Source: Thermoplasmata archaeon
GTDB lineage: Archaea; Thermoplasmatota; Thermoplasmata; Thermoplasmatales; Thermoplasmataceae
Assembly (NCBI GenBank): GCA_021850835.1
Contig: JAJZKS010000152.1
Coordinates: 1 to 5,030 of the forward strand
DNA length: 5,030 bases
Direction: 5' to 3'
Position numbers and translations under genes: made by a program. Below the pieces are notes generated by a model. The model had not been told where the DNA came from. It did no database searches and saw only the letters and a program-made list of their open reading frames with translations. This document shows, piece after piece, positions 1-4,894 of this stretch (position 1 is the first letter of the stretch; every line of letters starts with the position of its first letter).

Positions 1-352
1 TGAAAGCTGGATTGACGAAGACAACCTTGCACACATTATTCAACTGGCTGAAATTTTCAATAATGTGGGGCGCGAATCCACCCATTGACACAAGAAAAAC
101 ATTTCCAGGCAGGGAATGCAGTTCATGTAGAACTTCCCCAAAGTTGAAGGTACTGCCAGGAATGCTATCCTCTGGGGGGAGCAGGACCGTAACATCACGG
201 CCCAATTTACGGAAATTCTCCAGGAGTTTGAGTTCTGCATCATCGGGGGAGGTATCACAGAGAATCAATACAGAGTGCTCCAATTTAGGGTCTCCCCCAA
301 TATGCAATAACCTGAGATTGCCAGAAATGCTCTTTTTCTCGGTGAATGGCAT
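1..352 (-). CDS. Alpha/beta-hydrolase-like protein, C-terminal part missing (runs off the left edge)
   Basis: An open frame reads from an ATG at 352-350 to the left edge without a stop: 117 residues beginning MPFTEKKSISGN. The codon just before the ATG is TGA, so the gene cannot start further upstream. The fold looks like an alpha/beta hydrolase. There is a hydrophobic strand (SVLILC, about 27-32), a grown-out helix, a second strand (DVTVLLPP, 53-60), then VFLVSMGGF (85-93), which resembles the nucleophile elbow with Ser89 as candidate nucleophile, and the strand VVFVNPAF (110-117). The canonical first glycine of G-x-S-x-G is replaced by leucine, so catalytic activity is uncertain. The acid and histidine of a triad would lie beyond the window. 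It follows coxG by 19 bases on the same strand, so co-transcription is likely. GTGAT at 360-356 could pair with the 16S 3' end. The coding frame is firm; the family call is moderate. Confidence 0.6.
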   Translation of the reverse strand, partial: MPFTEKKSISGNLRLLHIGGDPKLEHSVLILCDTSPDDAELKLLENFRKLGRDVTVLLPPEDSIPGSTFNFGEVLHELHSLPGNVFLVSMGGFAPHIIENFSQLNNVCKVVFVNPAF

Positions 353-371
353 TCAATCACTTTACGGCGAA

Positions 372-821
372 TCAGGAAGAAAGCTTCTTCTGGAGGTTAT
401 CGAAGAGTTCCTTGATCAATTTCTGAGCCTGGCCGCCAATTAGCCTCTGGCCCATTGAACCAAGCCTTCCGCCCACTTTGGCATCAGCTTTCCAGTCCAT
501 CTTTGTCTTCCCGCTCGCTTCTGAAAGGTCCATGATGGCATCAAGATCCAGAGTTCCCCCCATGCCCTGGCCGTTTCCTGTAAGCTTTGCGTGCCTATTC
601 TCATCTCTTTCCACAACCTTGAACTTGATGTTGAAGTCTCCCTTGATAAAAGCCAGGCCAACCCTGACCACCACAGAATATTCTTCAGGAGAAATCACAT
701 TGAGGCTTTTGAAACCCGGGATGCAGGATGATATCTCGTTCGGGTCCATTACTGCTTTGAAAACTCTTTCACTTGTTGCATCTACTTCAAAAGTACCTTC
801 AAAATTCATTTCAATCGCCAT
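372..821 (-). CDS. coxG: CoxG family protein (CO dehydrogenase subunit G, SRPBCC fold)
   Basis: The 149-residue product matches the CoxG branch of the SRPBCC/START-like superfamily, which are small proteins with a hydrophobic cavity. It opens with a strand reading FEGTFEVDATSERVF (7-21), as the family does. The family's CIPGF follows at 33-37, then KGDF at 60-63, and the C-terminal helix signature GGRLGSMGQRLIGG at 117-130 with an amphipathic tail. Length is normal. CoxG members help recruit or mature aerobic CO dehydrogenases and related molybdenum hydroxylases, in some cases at the membrane. No coxLMS-type gene is visible here, so the partner is unknown; an aldehyde-oxidising molybdoenzyme is one possibility (inference). 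The start is ATG 821, with an in-frame ATG four codons later as the alternative. No Shine-Dalgarno is visible, which suits a leaderless message. It is divergent from rqcH and is the first gene of a likely two-gene unit with the hydrolase-like gene. Confidence 0.87.
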   Translation of the reverse strand: MAIEMNFEGTFEVDATSERVFKAVMDPNEISSCIPGFKSLNVISPEEYSVVVRVGLAFIKGDFNIKFKVVERDENRHAKLTGNGQGMGGTLDLDAIMDLSEASGKTKMDWKADAKVGGRLGSMGQRLIGGQAQKLIKELFDNLQKKLSS

Positions 822-840
822 TTTAGTGATCTATGTGGCT

Positions 841-855
841 CTAAAAAACTATTGT
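841..855 (-). promoter_or_regulatory. Possible TATA region for coxG
   Basis: On the minus strand an AT-rich stretch ACAATAGTTTTTTAG is centred about 27 bases ahead of the coxG ATG at 821. That is the right distance for a TATA box driving a leaderless or nearly leaderless transcript. The match to the archaeal TATA consensus is poor, so this is placed mainly by distance. Confidence 0.3.
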
Positions 856-860
856 AGGAT

Positions 861-870
861 GAAATTATCA
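861..870 (+). promoter_or_regulatory. Possible TATA box for rqcH
   Basis: GAAATTATCA is an A/T-rich element centred about 30 bases ahead of the rqcH ATG at 896, with a purine-rich flank (AGGATGAAA) upstream that could act as a BRE. Transcription would begin at or a few bases before the ATG. No convincing Shine-Dalgarno lies between, which supports a leaderless message and the ATG start over the upstream TTG at 875. Confidence 0.4.
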
Positions 871-895
871 GGTATTGTACAAACAGGGTCGAAAC

Positions 896-2731
896 ATGAA
901 TCCGAAACCATCCTCACTTGACTTCTATGCATTCATACAAAACTATTCCAGCAAAATAAGCGGTTCCTTCATCAAGAAGGTATACCAGATAGAGGAGACT
1001 GACTTCCTTTTCCAGCTTTACAGTTCCACATCAGGCAAGAATTACCTCCTTATCTCGCTCAAGAAAGGCCTCGTTTTCTATGAAGCTGAGCGCCCAGAAG
1101 CTGCGACTCCACTTTCCATGCTTCTAAGGAAATCACTGTCCGAAAGGAGGATTGTGTCAGTAGAGCAGATCAACTTTGACAGGGTTGTGAAGCTGACACT
1201 GCATACAGGGCAGGAAATTATCCTCGAGCTCTTCAGGGACGGGAACTTCATCATCACCAATGAAAAGAAGATCGAGTTCGCTTCCGACCAGAGGGAATGG
1301 AAGAACAGGAAGATTCTTAAGGGAGAGCCATACCTTCCACCATCCGCGAACAACCCGCTGGAAATAGACGACTCACAGTTTTCGGAAGTTCTGATGCAGA
1401 GCAAAGCTTCCCTTGTCCAGACCCTTGCAACAAGGTTGAACCTTGGCGGGGACATGGCCGAGGAAGTGCTGTTCAGGCTTGGCGCAGACAAGGACGCCCC
1501 GGCAAAAGAGTCATTGGGGCTTGTTGGCAGGATCAGGGCAGGCATAGGCAGTATTCTCGAACAGACAAAAGAATGCAGGGCTTACTTTTACCAGGAACAG
1601 AGCCTGCTTTCACCAGTGCCAATGCTTCACCTGAAAAAAGAGCCAGACATCCTGTATGATGATCTTAACAAGGGAATGCTGGAGTATCTCCAGAACCACT
1701 ATCCATCGGGCGAAACCAAGGACCCCATAACAAGGAGGATAGAATCCATGGAAAAGAGCATTGAGGAGTTCCAGAAGCAGCGTGAGATCAGTTTTCAACG
1801 TGGAACTGCCATTATGCAATCCCTTGGCAGGTTTGAGACCCTGATACGAAAACTTTCCAGGGCCAAGGAAAGCCAGGACCTTTCTAAAGTAAAGGAATTT
1901 GATGGTTTCACCATATCATCATACAATTCCGCGACCAAGGCAATAGAACTAGAAGAATCGGGAAACACGATTGTCCTTGATCTAAACATTTCAGCCGGGC
2001 AGAATGCAAACAACTATTTCCAGAAATCCAAAGATTTCAAGTCAAAAATAGAAGGGGCGTACAAGGCCATAGAGGAGACGAAGGCAAAGAGGGTAACAGA
2101 AAAGAAGAGTGCCGCAAAGAGCAGAAAAAAGGAATGGTTCGAAATTTACCACTGGTTCATTTCATCAGAGGATTTCCTCGTAATTTCCGGAAGGGACGCC
2201 AAGAGCAATGAGAGGATAGTGAAAAAGCACCTCAAGGAAAAAGATCTCTATGTCCATGCGGATGTCTACGGGGCCCCAAGCACCATCATTAAGATTGAGG
2301 GAAACCGGGAACCAACTGAGCAAACAATAAGGGAAGCCTGTGCATTTGCCATTTCATTTTCAAGAGCGTGGCCTGCAGGAGTCAGTTCCGGTGCAGCATA
2401 CTGGGTTTACCCATCCCAGGTCAGCAAGACCCCGGAATCAGGTGAATATGTATCCACAGGCTCATGGATCGTCAGGGGAAAGAGAAACTACCTTTTTGAC
2501 CTGCCTATGAAACTTGCGATTTTCATAAAAGAGTACAAAGGCGAATCCAAGGCAATGGCTTTCCCTGCGCTTCAAGATGCCAGCCTTCCAGAAAACACGG
2601 TTATCATAACGCCAGGAGACGAGAAGAGAAACTCTGTGTCCCAGAAAATATCAAAGAAGTTTGGCGTGCCCATGGAGGAAATTGATCCAATACTTCCTCC
2701 GGGCAACTCAACAATCGTTTCAGGACTTTAG
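896..2731 (+). CDS. rqcH: RqcH, ribosome quality control NFACT-family protein (NEMF/Rqc2/FbpA homologue)
   Basis: The 611-residue protein has the NFACT architecture. The N-terminal NFACT-N domain (about 8-165) contains the Asp-Arg pair D95-R96 in INFDRVVKL, aligning with the DR pair that bacterial RqcH needs for tRNA engagement. A helix-hairpin-helix-like segment (about 172-230) follows, then long charged helices of the coiled-coil arm (about 280-330 and 375-412). The NFACT-R domain (about 412-532) has the motifs WFEIYHWFISS, GRD at 432-434, HAD at 454-456, QVSK at 508-511 and the GEY...GSW...RGKRNYL run. The family binds obstructed large ribosomal subunits carrying peptidyl-tRNA and adds C-terminal tails to stalled chains. 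No NFACT-C domain is apparent; the protein ends about 80 residues after NFACT-R. ATG 896 is preferred over an in-frame TTG at 875 because the candidate TATA box would place transcription start near 890. The 3' end overlaps the opposing isomerase gene by 12 bases. Confidence 0.93.
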   Translation: MNPKPSSLDFYAFIQNYSSKISGSFIKKVYQIEETDFLFQLYSSTSGKNYLLISLKKGLVFYEAERPEAATPLSMLLRKSLSERRIVSVEQINFDRVVKLTLHTGQEIILELFRDGNFIITNEKKIEFASDQREWKNRKILKGEPYLPPSANNPLEIDDSQFSEVLMQSKASLVQTLATRLNLGGDMAEEVLFRLGADKDAPAKESLGLVGRIRAGIGSILEQTKECRAYFYQEQSLLSPVPMLHLKKEPDILYDDLNKGMLEYLQNHYPSGETKDPITRRIESMEKSIEEFQKQREISFQRGTAIMQSLGRFETLIRKLSRAKESQDLSKVKEFDGFTISSYNSATKAIELEESGNTIVLDLNISAGQNANNYFQKSKDFKSKIEGAYKAIEETKAKRVTEKKSAAKSRKKEWFEIYHWFISSEDFLVISGRDAKSNERIVKKHLKEKDLYVHADVYGAPSTIIKIEGNREPTEQTIREACAFAISFSRAWPAGVSSGAAYWVYPSQVSKTPESGEYVSTGSWIVRGKRNYLFDLPMKLAIFIKEYKGESKAMAFPALQDASLPENTVIITPGDEKRNSVSQKISKKFGVPMEEIDPILPPGNSTIVSGL

Positions 2732-3646
2732 CCTTTCCTTGAGCTCGGTTAAGACAGAAACGTCCTCCGGGTCAATTTTCCTCATATTGCCGAGGTGGTA
2801 TGAGACATAGTCCCCGGCATGGACAAGGTAGAACAGCTTCTCAAGGACAGTGTCCCCCTTTGGCTGTATTGTTATGTATTCTGTGGAAGTAATTTCCGAT
2901 GTAAACCTCACCCTTTTCTCTATCTGGCCTGTGGACCCGCCGAAAACCAGGAAGGAAAAATTCTCCTTGCCATAAGTGTGCTTGAACGGAATGGCATCAT
3001 TATGATCGAGTTCGGGAAAATAGGCTGAAAATGCCAGAATCTTTGAATTCTCATTGAACTGGGTCTTCCAGCGGTATGCAACCCACCTGAATGGCGGATA
3101 GCCCAGAACGTAAGGGATGCTCCTTCTGCCAAATATCTTCCCCGCAACATCCTTTTCGTTGCTGTTGTTTGTGTCCATGTCTGAAAGCAGCCTCGAAATC
3201 CTATCATATTGGGCCTCATCAGAAGTAATGAATGTACTGAGGAATGGTTTTATGAGGTAACCAAGCGCTGCTCTTGGCTGGTAACCTTTTGGGACAACAA
3301 CCGTTTCGGCACCAAGTTCTGAAAGTTCTCCGCCCGATGTAATAAGCCTTACCTGGCATCCGCGCCTCATGGCTTCCTTTGTGGCCGCAACAGTCTCTTC
3401 AGTATTGCCTGAATAGCTTATGCCGACAAACAGTGTATCCCTGTCAGCATAAGATGGAAGGCCATAGTCGCTGACAACCTGAACTGGGGCTTTGTCATAA
3501 ATTTCAGAAAAAATGCTTCCGGCAATTCCGGAGCCTCCCATGCCTGAAATCACAATATTCTTGAATGGGCTCAACTCGCCAAAGTTTGCCTTGAATTTTA
3601 CCTGCCTGCTGAAGTCCCTAAGCTGGTCTTCAAAATTCATGTACAT
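2720..3646 (-). CDS. Bifunctional phosphoglucose/phosphomannose isomerase (archaeal type)
   Basis: The 308-residue enzyme has two SIS subdomains and the length usual for archaeal bifunctional PGI/PMI (about 300). It should interconvert glucose 6-phosphate and mannose 6-phosphate with fructose 6-phosphate in the cytoplasm, serving gluconeogenesis and sugar-nucleotide supply. Visible signatures are GMGGSGIAG (35-43), the phosphate-binding SYSGNTEET (77-85), and PRAALGY (124-130) with R125. E199 in FNENSK and H215 in ELDHN are exactly 16 residues apart, the same spacing as the catalytic Glu203/His219 of the Pyrobaculum enzyme, and K303 near the C-terminus matches its Lys298. All key residues are present. 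ATG 3646 gives MYMNFED; an ATG at 3640 (MNFED) is equally possible and fits the TATA box spacing slightly better. It is convergent with rqcH and lies downstream, in the same direction, of the 30-codon membrane peptide gene. Confidence 0.93.
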   Translation of the reverse strand: MYMNFEDQLRDFSRQVKFKANFGELSPFKNIVISGMGGSGIAGSIFSEIYDKAPVQVVSDYGLPSYADRDTLFVGISYSGNTEETVAATKEAMRRGCQVRLITSGGELSELGAETVVVPKGYQPRAALGYLIKPFLSTFITSDEAQYDRISRLLSDMDTNNSNEKDVAGKIFGRRSIPYVLGYPPFRWVAYRWKTQFNENSKILAFSAYFPELDHNDAIPFKHTYGKENFSFLVFGGSTGQIEKRVRFTSEITSTEYITIQPKGDTVLEKLFYLVHAGDYVSYHLGNMRKIDPEDVSVLTELKERLKS

Positions 3647-3660
3647 TCATCGGTACTGAA

Positions 3661-3673
3661 TATAATATATTAA
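3661..3673 (-). promoter_or_regulatory. TATA box for the phosphoglucose/phosphomannose isomerase gene
   Basis: On the minus strand TTAATATATTATA is a strong TATA-like element. Its centre is about 21 bases from the ATG at 3646 and 27 from the ATG at 3640, which puts transcription start almost on the start codon. There is no Shine-Dalgarno between box and gene, so a leaderless message is expected, and the spacing slightly favours the inner ATG. Confidence 0.6.
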
Positions 3674-3704
3674 CAGTCACAAGGGGGGGAATAAATTGGG
3701 AATT

Positions 3705-3797
3705 TTAAAACGGCTTGATAACAACAGAGTAACCGAAGGCAGCAGTTACAATTGCCGTTACTACGATAACCAGTTTTATTTTAGTGTCAGCTGTCAT
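3705..3797 (-). CDS. Predicted 30-residue single-pass membrane peptide
   Basis: A small open frame on the minus strand runs from ATG 3797-3795 to TAA 3707-3705. The peptide is polar at the start (MTADTKIK), has one hydrophobic helix from about residue 8 to 27 (LVIVVTAIVTAAFGYSVVI), and ends KPF. With Lys at 6 and 8 and again at 28, either topology is possible. An in-frame stop lies upstream with no other ATG between, so the start is fixed if the gene is real. Its TATA box is centred about 22-23 bases ahead of the ATG, the arrangement seen at leaderless genes in this window. It lies 96 bases after the LigB-like gene and 58 bases before the isomerase gene, all in the same direction. I recognise no family: it is too short for typical SecE or Sec61-beta. 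Length makes chance possible; hydrophobic composition, promoter fit and the otherwise empty spacer argue for a gene. Confidence 0.5.
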   Translation of the reverse strand: MTADTKIKLVIVVTAIVTAAFGYSVVIKPF

Positions 3798-3815
3798 TGG
3801 TATGAAATATTCGTG

Positions 3816-3825
3816 ATATATTTAT
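3816..3825 (-). promoter_or_regulatory. TATA box for the 30-residue membrane peptide
   Basis: On the minus strand ATAAATATAT closely matches the archaeal TATA consensus. It is preceded by a purine-rich AAAAACTA that could serve as BRE. The box is centred about 23 bases ahead of the ATG at 3797, so transcription would start at or next to the start codon. No other gene in this spacer explains it; it could alternatively feed the isomerase gene downstream. Confidence 0.5.
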
Positions 3826-3893
3826 TAGTTTTTCCGAATTATGCAATTACCCATCCATTTCTGGTTTCGATTCCCTCGCTTTTCTTCTATTGA

Positions 3894-4679
3894 TCAAACA
3901 AGGTGCGCAAGCAGCATCCCAAAATAATGTTCAATGTAATGGTAATCCAGTTCACTTCTCTTCCCCGTGTGGTCCATGATGCCCTTCAATATCAGCATGT
4001 TCCAGAAACTGTCGGGCTTGGCCTTATCCACGAAATCATGAGACAGGCTCAGCAGGGGAGAGAAGTCAGAATTCTTCACGCATTCCTCAACAAGGTCTTC
4101 ATATGGCCCTGCCTCCGGGGCGTAACCGTAAATTCCGTCAGGGGCATGAGTGTGCGCCTGGTCCGCACTTATGATTATTGTGACCTTCTGTTCATATTGT
4201 TCTGAGACACTAGCCAGGGTTTTCCCGAAATCCACAAGGCCATTAAGGTTCCAGAATCTCGGCTGTCCGATTGATACTATTCTCTTTCTCCCAAAGAATA
4301 TTAGAGGTATAACGGTTCCAAAGTCCAGAGGGAAAACAGAAAGAGGGCCGGAATTGGTGATAAAAGATACCTCCTGGGCCAGCCTGCTTGAACCAGCAAT
4401 GGTAGAAGCAAGAACCCGGTCAGTCTCATACTTCCTCCTTATCTTCCTGGTCTTGAGTGAAAGGGATCCATTGAGGTACTGTGTGTTAATGACGCCTATG
4501 GAATCACTTAGTTTCAGCCCATGTGGGCTGATTATCACTATGGTATCGGAATCATCGCCCGCTGTTATTTCTCTTATTTTCTCCCATAGCTCAATGCTTT
4601 CTCTGTTGGGATGGTCGATAATTTCATCCCCATGCGGTATCACGAAGACATTTTGAAGTGTCAATGCAGTATAATGCAT
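3894..4679 (-). CDS. LigB-type class III extradiol dioxygenase family protein
   Basis: The product (261 residues from the ATG) belongs to the LigB/MEMO-like superfamily: non-haem iron ring-cleaving dioxygenases and non-catalytic relatives. Visible landmarks are VIPHGDE with H16, IISPHGL with H53 (expected metal ligands), LDFGTVIPLIFF (118-129) matching the family's D-x-G-x-x-x-PL segment, and SADQAHTHAPDG (171-182), where H176 or H178 would be the catalytic base. A C-terminal YFGMLLAHL (252-260) closes the domain. With ligands retained, an iron enzyme is possible, but the substrate is unknown and no aromatic-degradation genes are nearby. Archaeal members of this superfamily also sit in AmmeMemoRadiSam systems; no AMMECR1 or radical-SAM partner is visible. 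Start choice: ATG 4679 gives 14 residues before PHG, while a TTG at 4664 gives nine, closer to the usual length. It is divergent from the EF-1A gene. Confidence 0.82.
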   Translation of the reverse strand: MHYTALTLQNVFVIPHGDEIIDHPNRESIELWEKIREITAGDDSDTIVIISPHGLKLSDSIGVINTQYLNGSLSLKTRKIRRKYETDRVLASTIAGSSRLAQEVSFITNSGPLSVFPLDFGTVIPLIFFGRKRIVSIGQPRFWNLNGLVDFGKTLASVSEQYEQKVTIIISADQAHTHAPDGIYGYAPEAGPYEDLVEECVKNSDFSPLLSLSHDFVDKAKPDSFWNMLILKGIMDHTGKRSELDYHYIEHYFGMLLAHLV

Positions 4680-4685
4680 AACAAA

Positions 4686-4720
4686 CCTATAAGAAATTCC
4701 GCCATATTCAAATAATAAAA
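4686..4720 (-). promoter_or_regulatory. Promoter region of the LigB-like gene, two candidate TATA boxes
   Basis: Two minus-strand elements compete. TTTTATTATT at 4720-4711 would start transcription near 4690, about ten bases before the ATG at 4679, with AGGT at 4688-4685 as a weak Shine-Dalgarno. TTTCTTATAGG at 4696-4686 would start transcription near 4665, after that ATG but right at the TTG at 4664. The sequence alone does not decide between them. Confidence 0.4.
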
Positions 4721-4777
4721 TTTCTATCCATATGGGTGCGCCAGCGGTGTACTGCAGGTAAAATTCAGTAACCCTCC

Positions 4778-4791
4778 GACTTGAAAAAGTC
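4778..4791 (+). other. Small perfect hairpin with a GAAA loop
   Basis: GACTT-GAAA-AAGTC forms a perfect five-base-pair stem closed by a GNRA-type tetraloop. It abuts the distal TATA box upstream of the EF-1A gene. It is not followed by a T-tract, so it is not an obvious terminator. At DNA level the AAAAAGTC arm may simply be the BRE side of that promoter. It may be chance. Confidence 0.25.
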
Positions 4792-4799
4792 TATATATG
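4791..4799 (+). promoter_or_regulatory. Distal TATA box upstream of the EF-1A gene
   Basis: CTATATATG, preceded by the purine-rich GAAAAAGT as possible BRE, is the strongest TATA match in this spacer. Transcription would start around 4820, at the 9-base tandem repeat, giving a leader of about 75 bases before the EF-1A ATG. No other plus-strand gene begins between it and EF-1A, so it is either a second EF-1A promoter or drives an unseen short RNA. Confidence 0.5.
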
Positions 4800-4818
4800 C
4801 TGCAAAGTATTCGGGTAA

Positions 4819-4836
4819 GGTCTTAAGGGTCTTAAG
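4819..4836 (+). repeat. Perfect tandem repeat of GGTCTTAAG
   Basis: Two back-to-back copies of the nonamer (4819-4827 and 4828-4836) place two CTTAAG palindromes nine bases apart, nearly one helical turn. The pair lies between the two EF-1A TATA boxes: at the predicted start of the distal promoter and about 15 bases upstream of the proximal TATA box. This position and symmetry suit an operator or activator site. Regulation is inferred, not shown. Confidence 0.5.
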
Positions 4837-4846
4837 AGAATTAAAG

Positions 4847-4857
4847 CCCTTATATGC
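4847..4857 (+). promoter_or_regulatory. Proximal TATA box of the EF-1A gene
   Basis: CCCTTATATGC with an upstream AATTAAAG as possible BRE is centred near 4853. A start site about 25 bases on (near 4878) would give a leader of roughly 17 bases that just contains the Shine-Dalgarno at 4883-4888. That fit makes it the more likely main EF-1A promoter. Confidence 0.6.
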
Positions 4858-4882
4858 AAAAACCGTATCTAGGTAAAAGATT

Positions 4883-4888
4883 AGGTGA
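4883..4888 (+). promoter_or_regulatory. Shine-Dalgarno of the EF-1A gene
   Basis: AGGTGA is complementary to the archaeal 16S 3' end (TCACCT) and lies six bases ahead of the ATG at 4895. It is the only strong ribosome binding site in the window; the other genes with clear promoters appear leaderless. It fixes the EF-1A start. Confidence 0.8.
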
Positions 4889-4894
4889 AAATAA

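Larger units (their letters stand above)
4794..4876 (+). repeat. Duplicated promoter segment, two imperfect copies 57-58 bases apart
   Basis: Copy one (4794-4818) and copy two (4851-4876) share the ordered blocks TATATGC, GTAT and GGTAA. Block spacing is 6 and 3 bases in copy one and 7 and 3 in copy two. Each copy spans a TATA box and most of the path towards its predicted start site. The ordered agreement suggests a tandem duplication of the promoter region with one indel, though the shared blocks are short. Confidence 0.4.

Noticed and set aside
12..443. Plus-strand open frame of 143 codons at the left edge
   Set aside because: It lies antisense to the hydrolase-like gene and the end of coxG, starts at a non-ATG codon, and its translation is serine- and arginine-rich with no recognisable motif.
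875..895. In-frame TTG start extending RqcH by seven residues
   Set aside because: The candidate TATA box at 861-870 would place the transcript start after or around it, and the ATG at 896 gives a normal NFACT N-terminus.
478..921. Plus-strand frame of 147 codons over coxG
   Set aside because: It is antisense to the clearly recognisable coxG gene and overlaps the start of rqcH.
1078..1545. Minus-strand frame of 155 codons inside rqcH
   Set aside because: Antisense shadow of the NFACT-N domain coding region; serine-rich translation without family features.
2920..3219. Minus-strand frame of 99 codons inside the isomerase gene
   Set aside because: Same-strand, different-frame overlap with catalytic-residue coding sequence of a confident enzyme; no start signal.
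3683..3689. Run of seven G residues
   Set aside because: A single homopolymer upstream of the isomerase promoter; no further G-tracts nearby to suggest a quadruplex or phase-variable switch.
3696..3893. Plus-strand frame of 65 codons in the spacer before the isomerase gene
   Set aside because: It starts at TTG without a promoter or Shine-Dalgarno, runs over two minus-strand TATA boxes, and its aromatic-rich translation reflects AT-rich spacer DNA. The minus-strand 30-codon frame explains the region better.
4150..4656. Plus-strand frame of 168 codons over the LigB-like gene
   Set aside because: Antisense shadow; the minus-strand reading carries all the family motifs.
4700..4894. Possible tRNA or box C/D RNA in the spacer before EF-1A
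   Set aside because: No TTCGA-type T-loop, no acceptor stem pairing and no paired C and D boxes could be found by eye.
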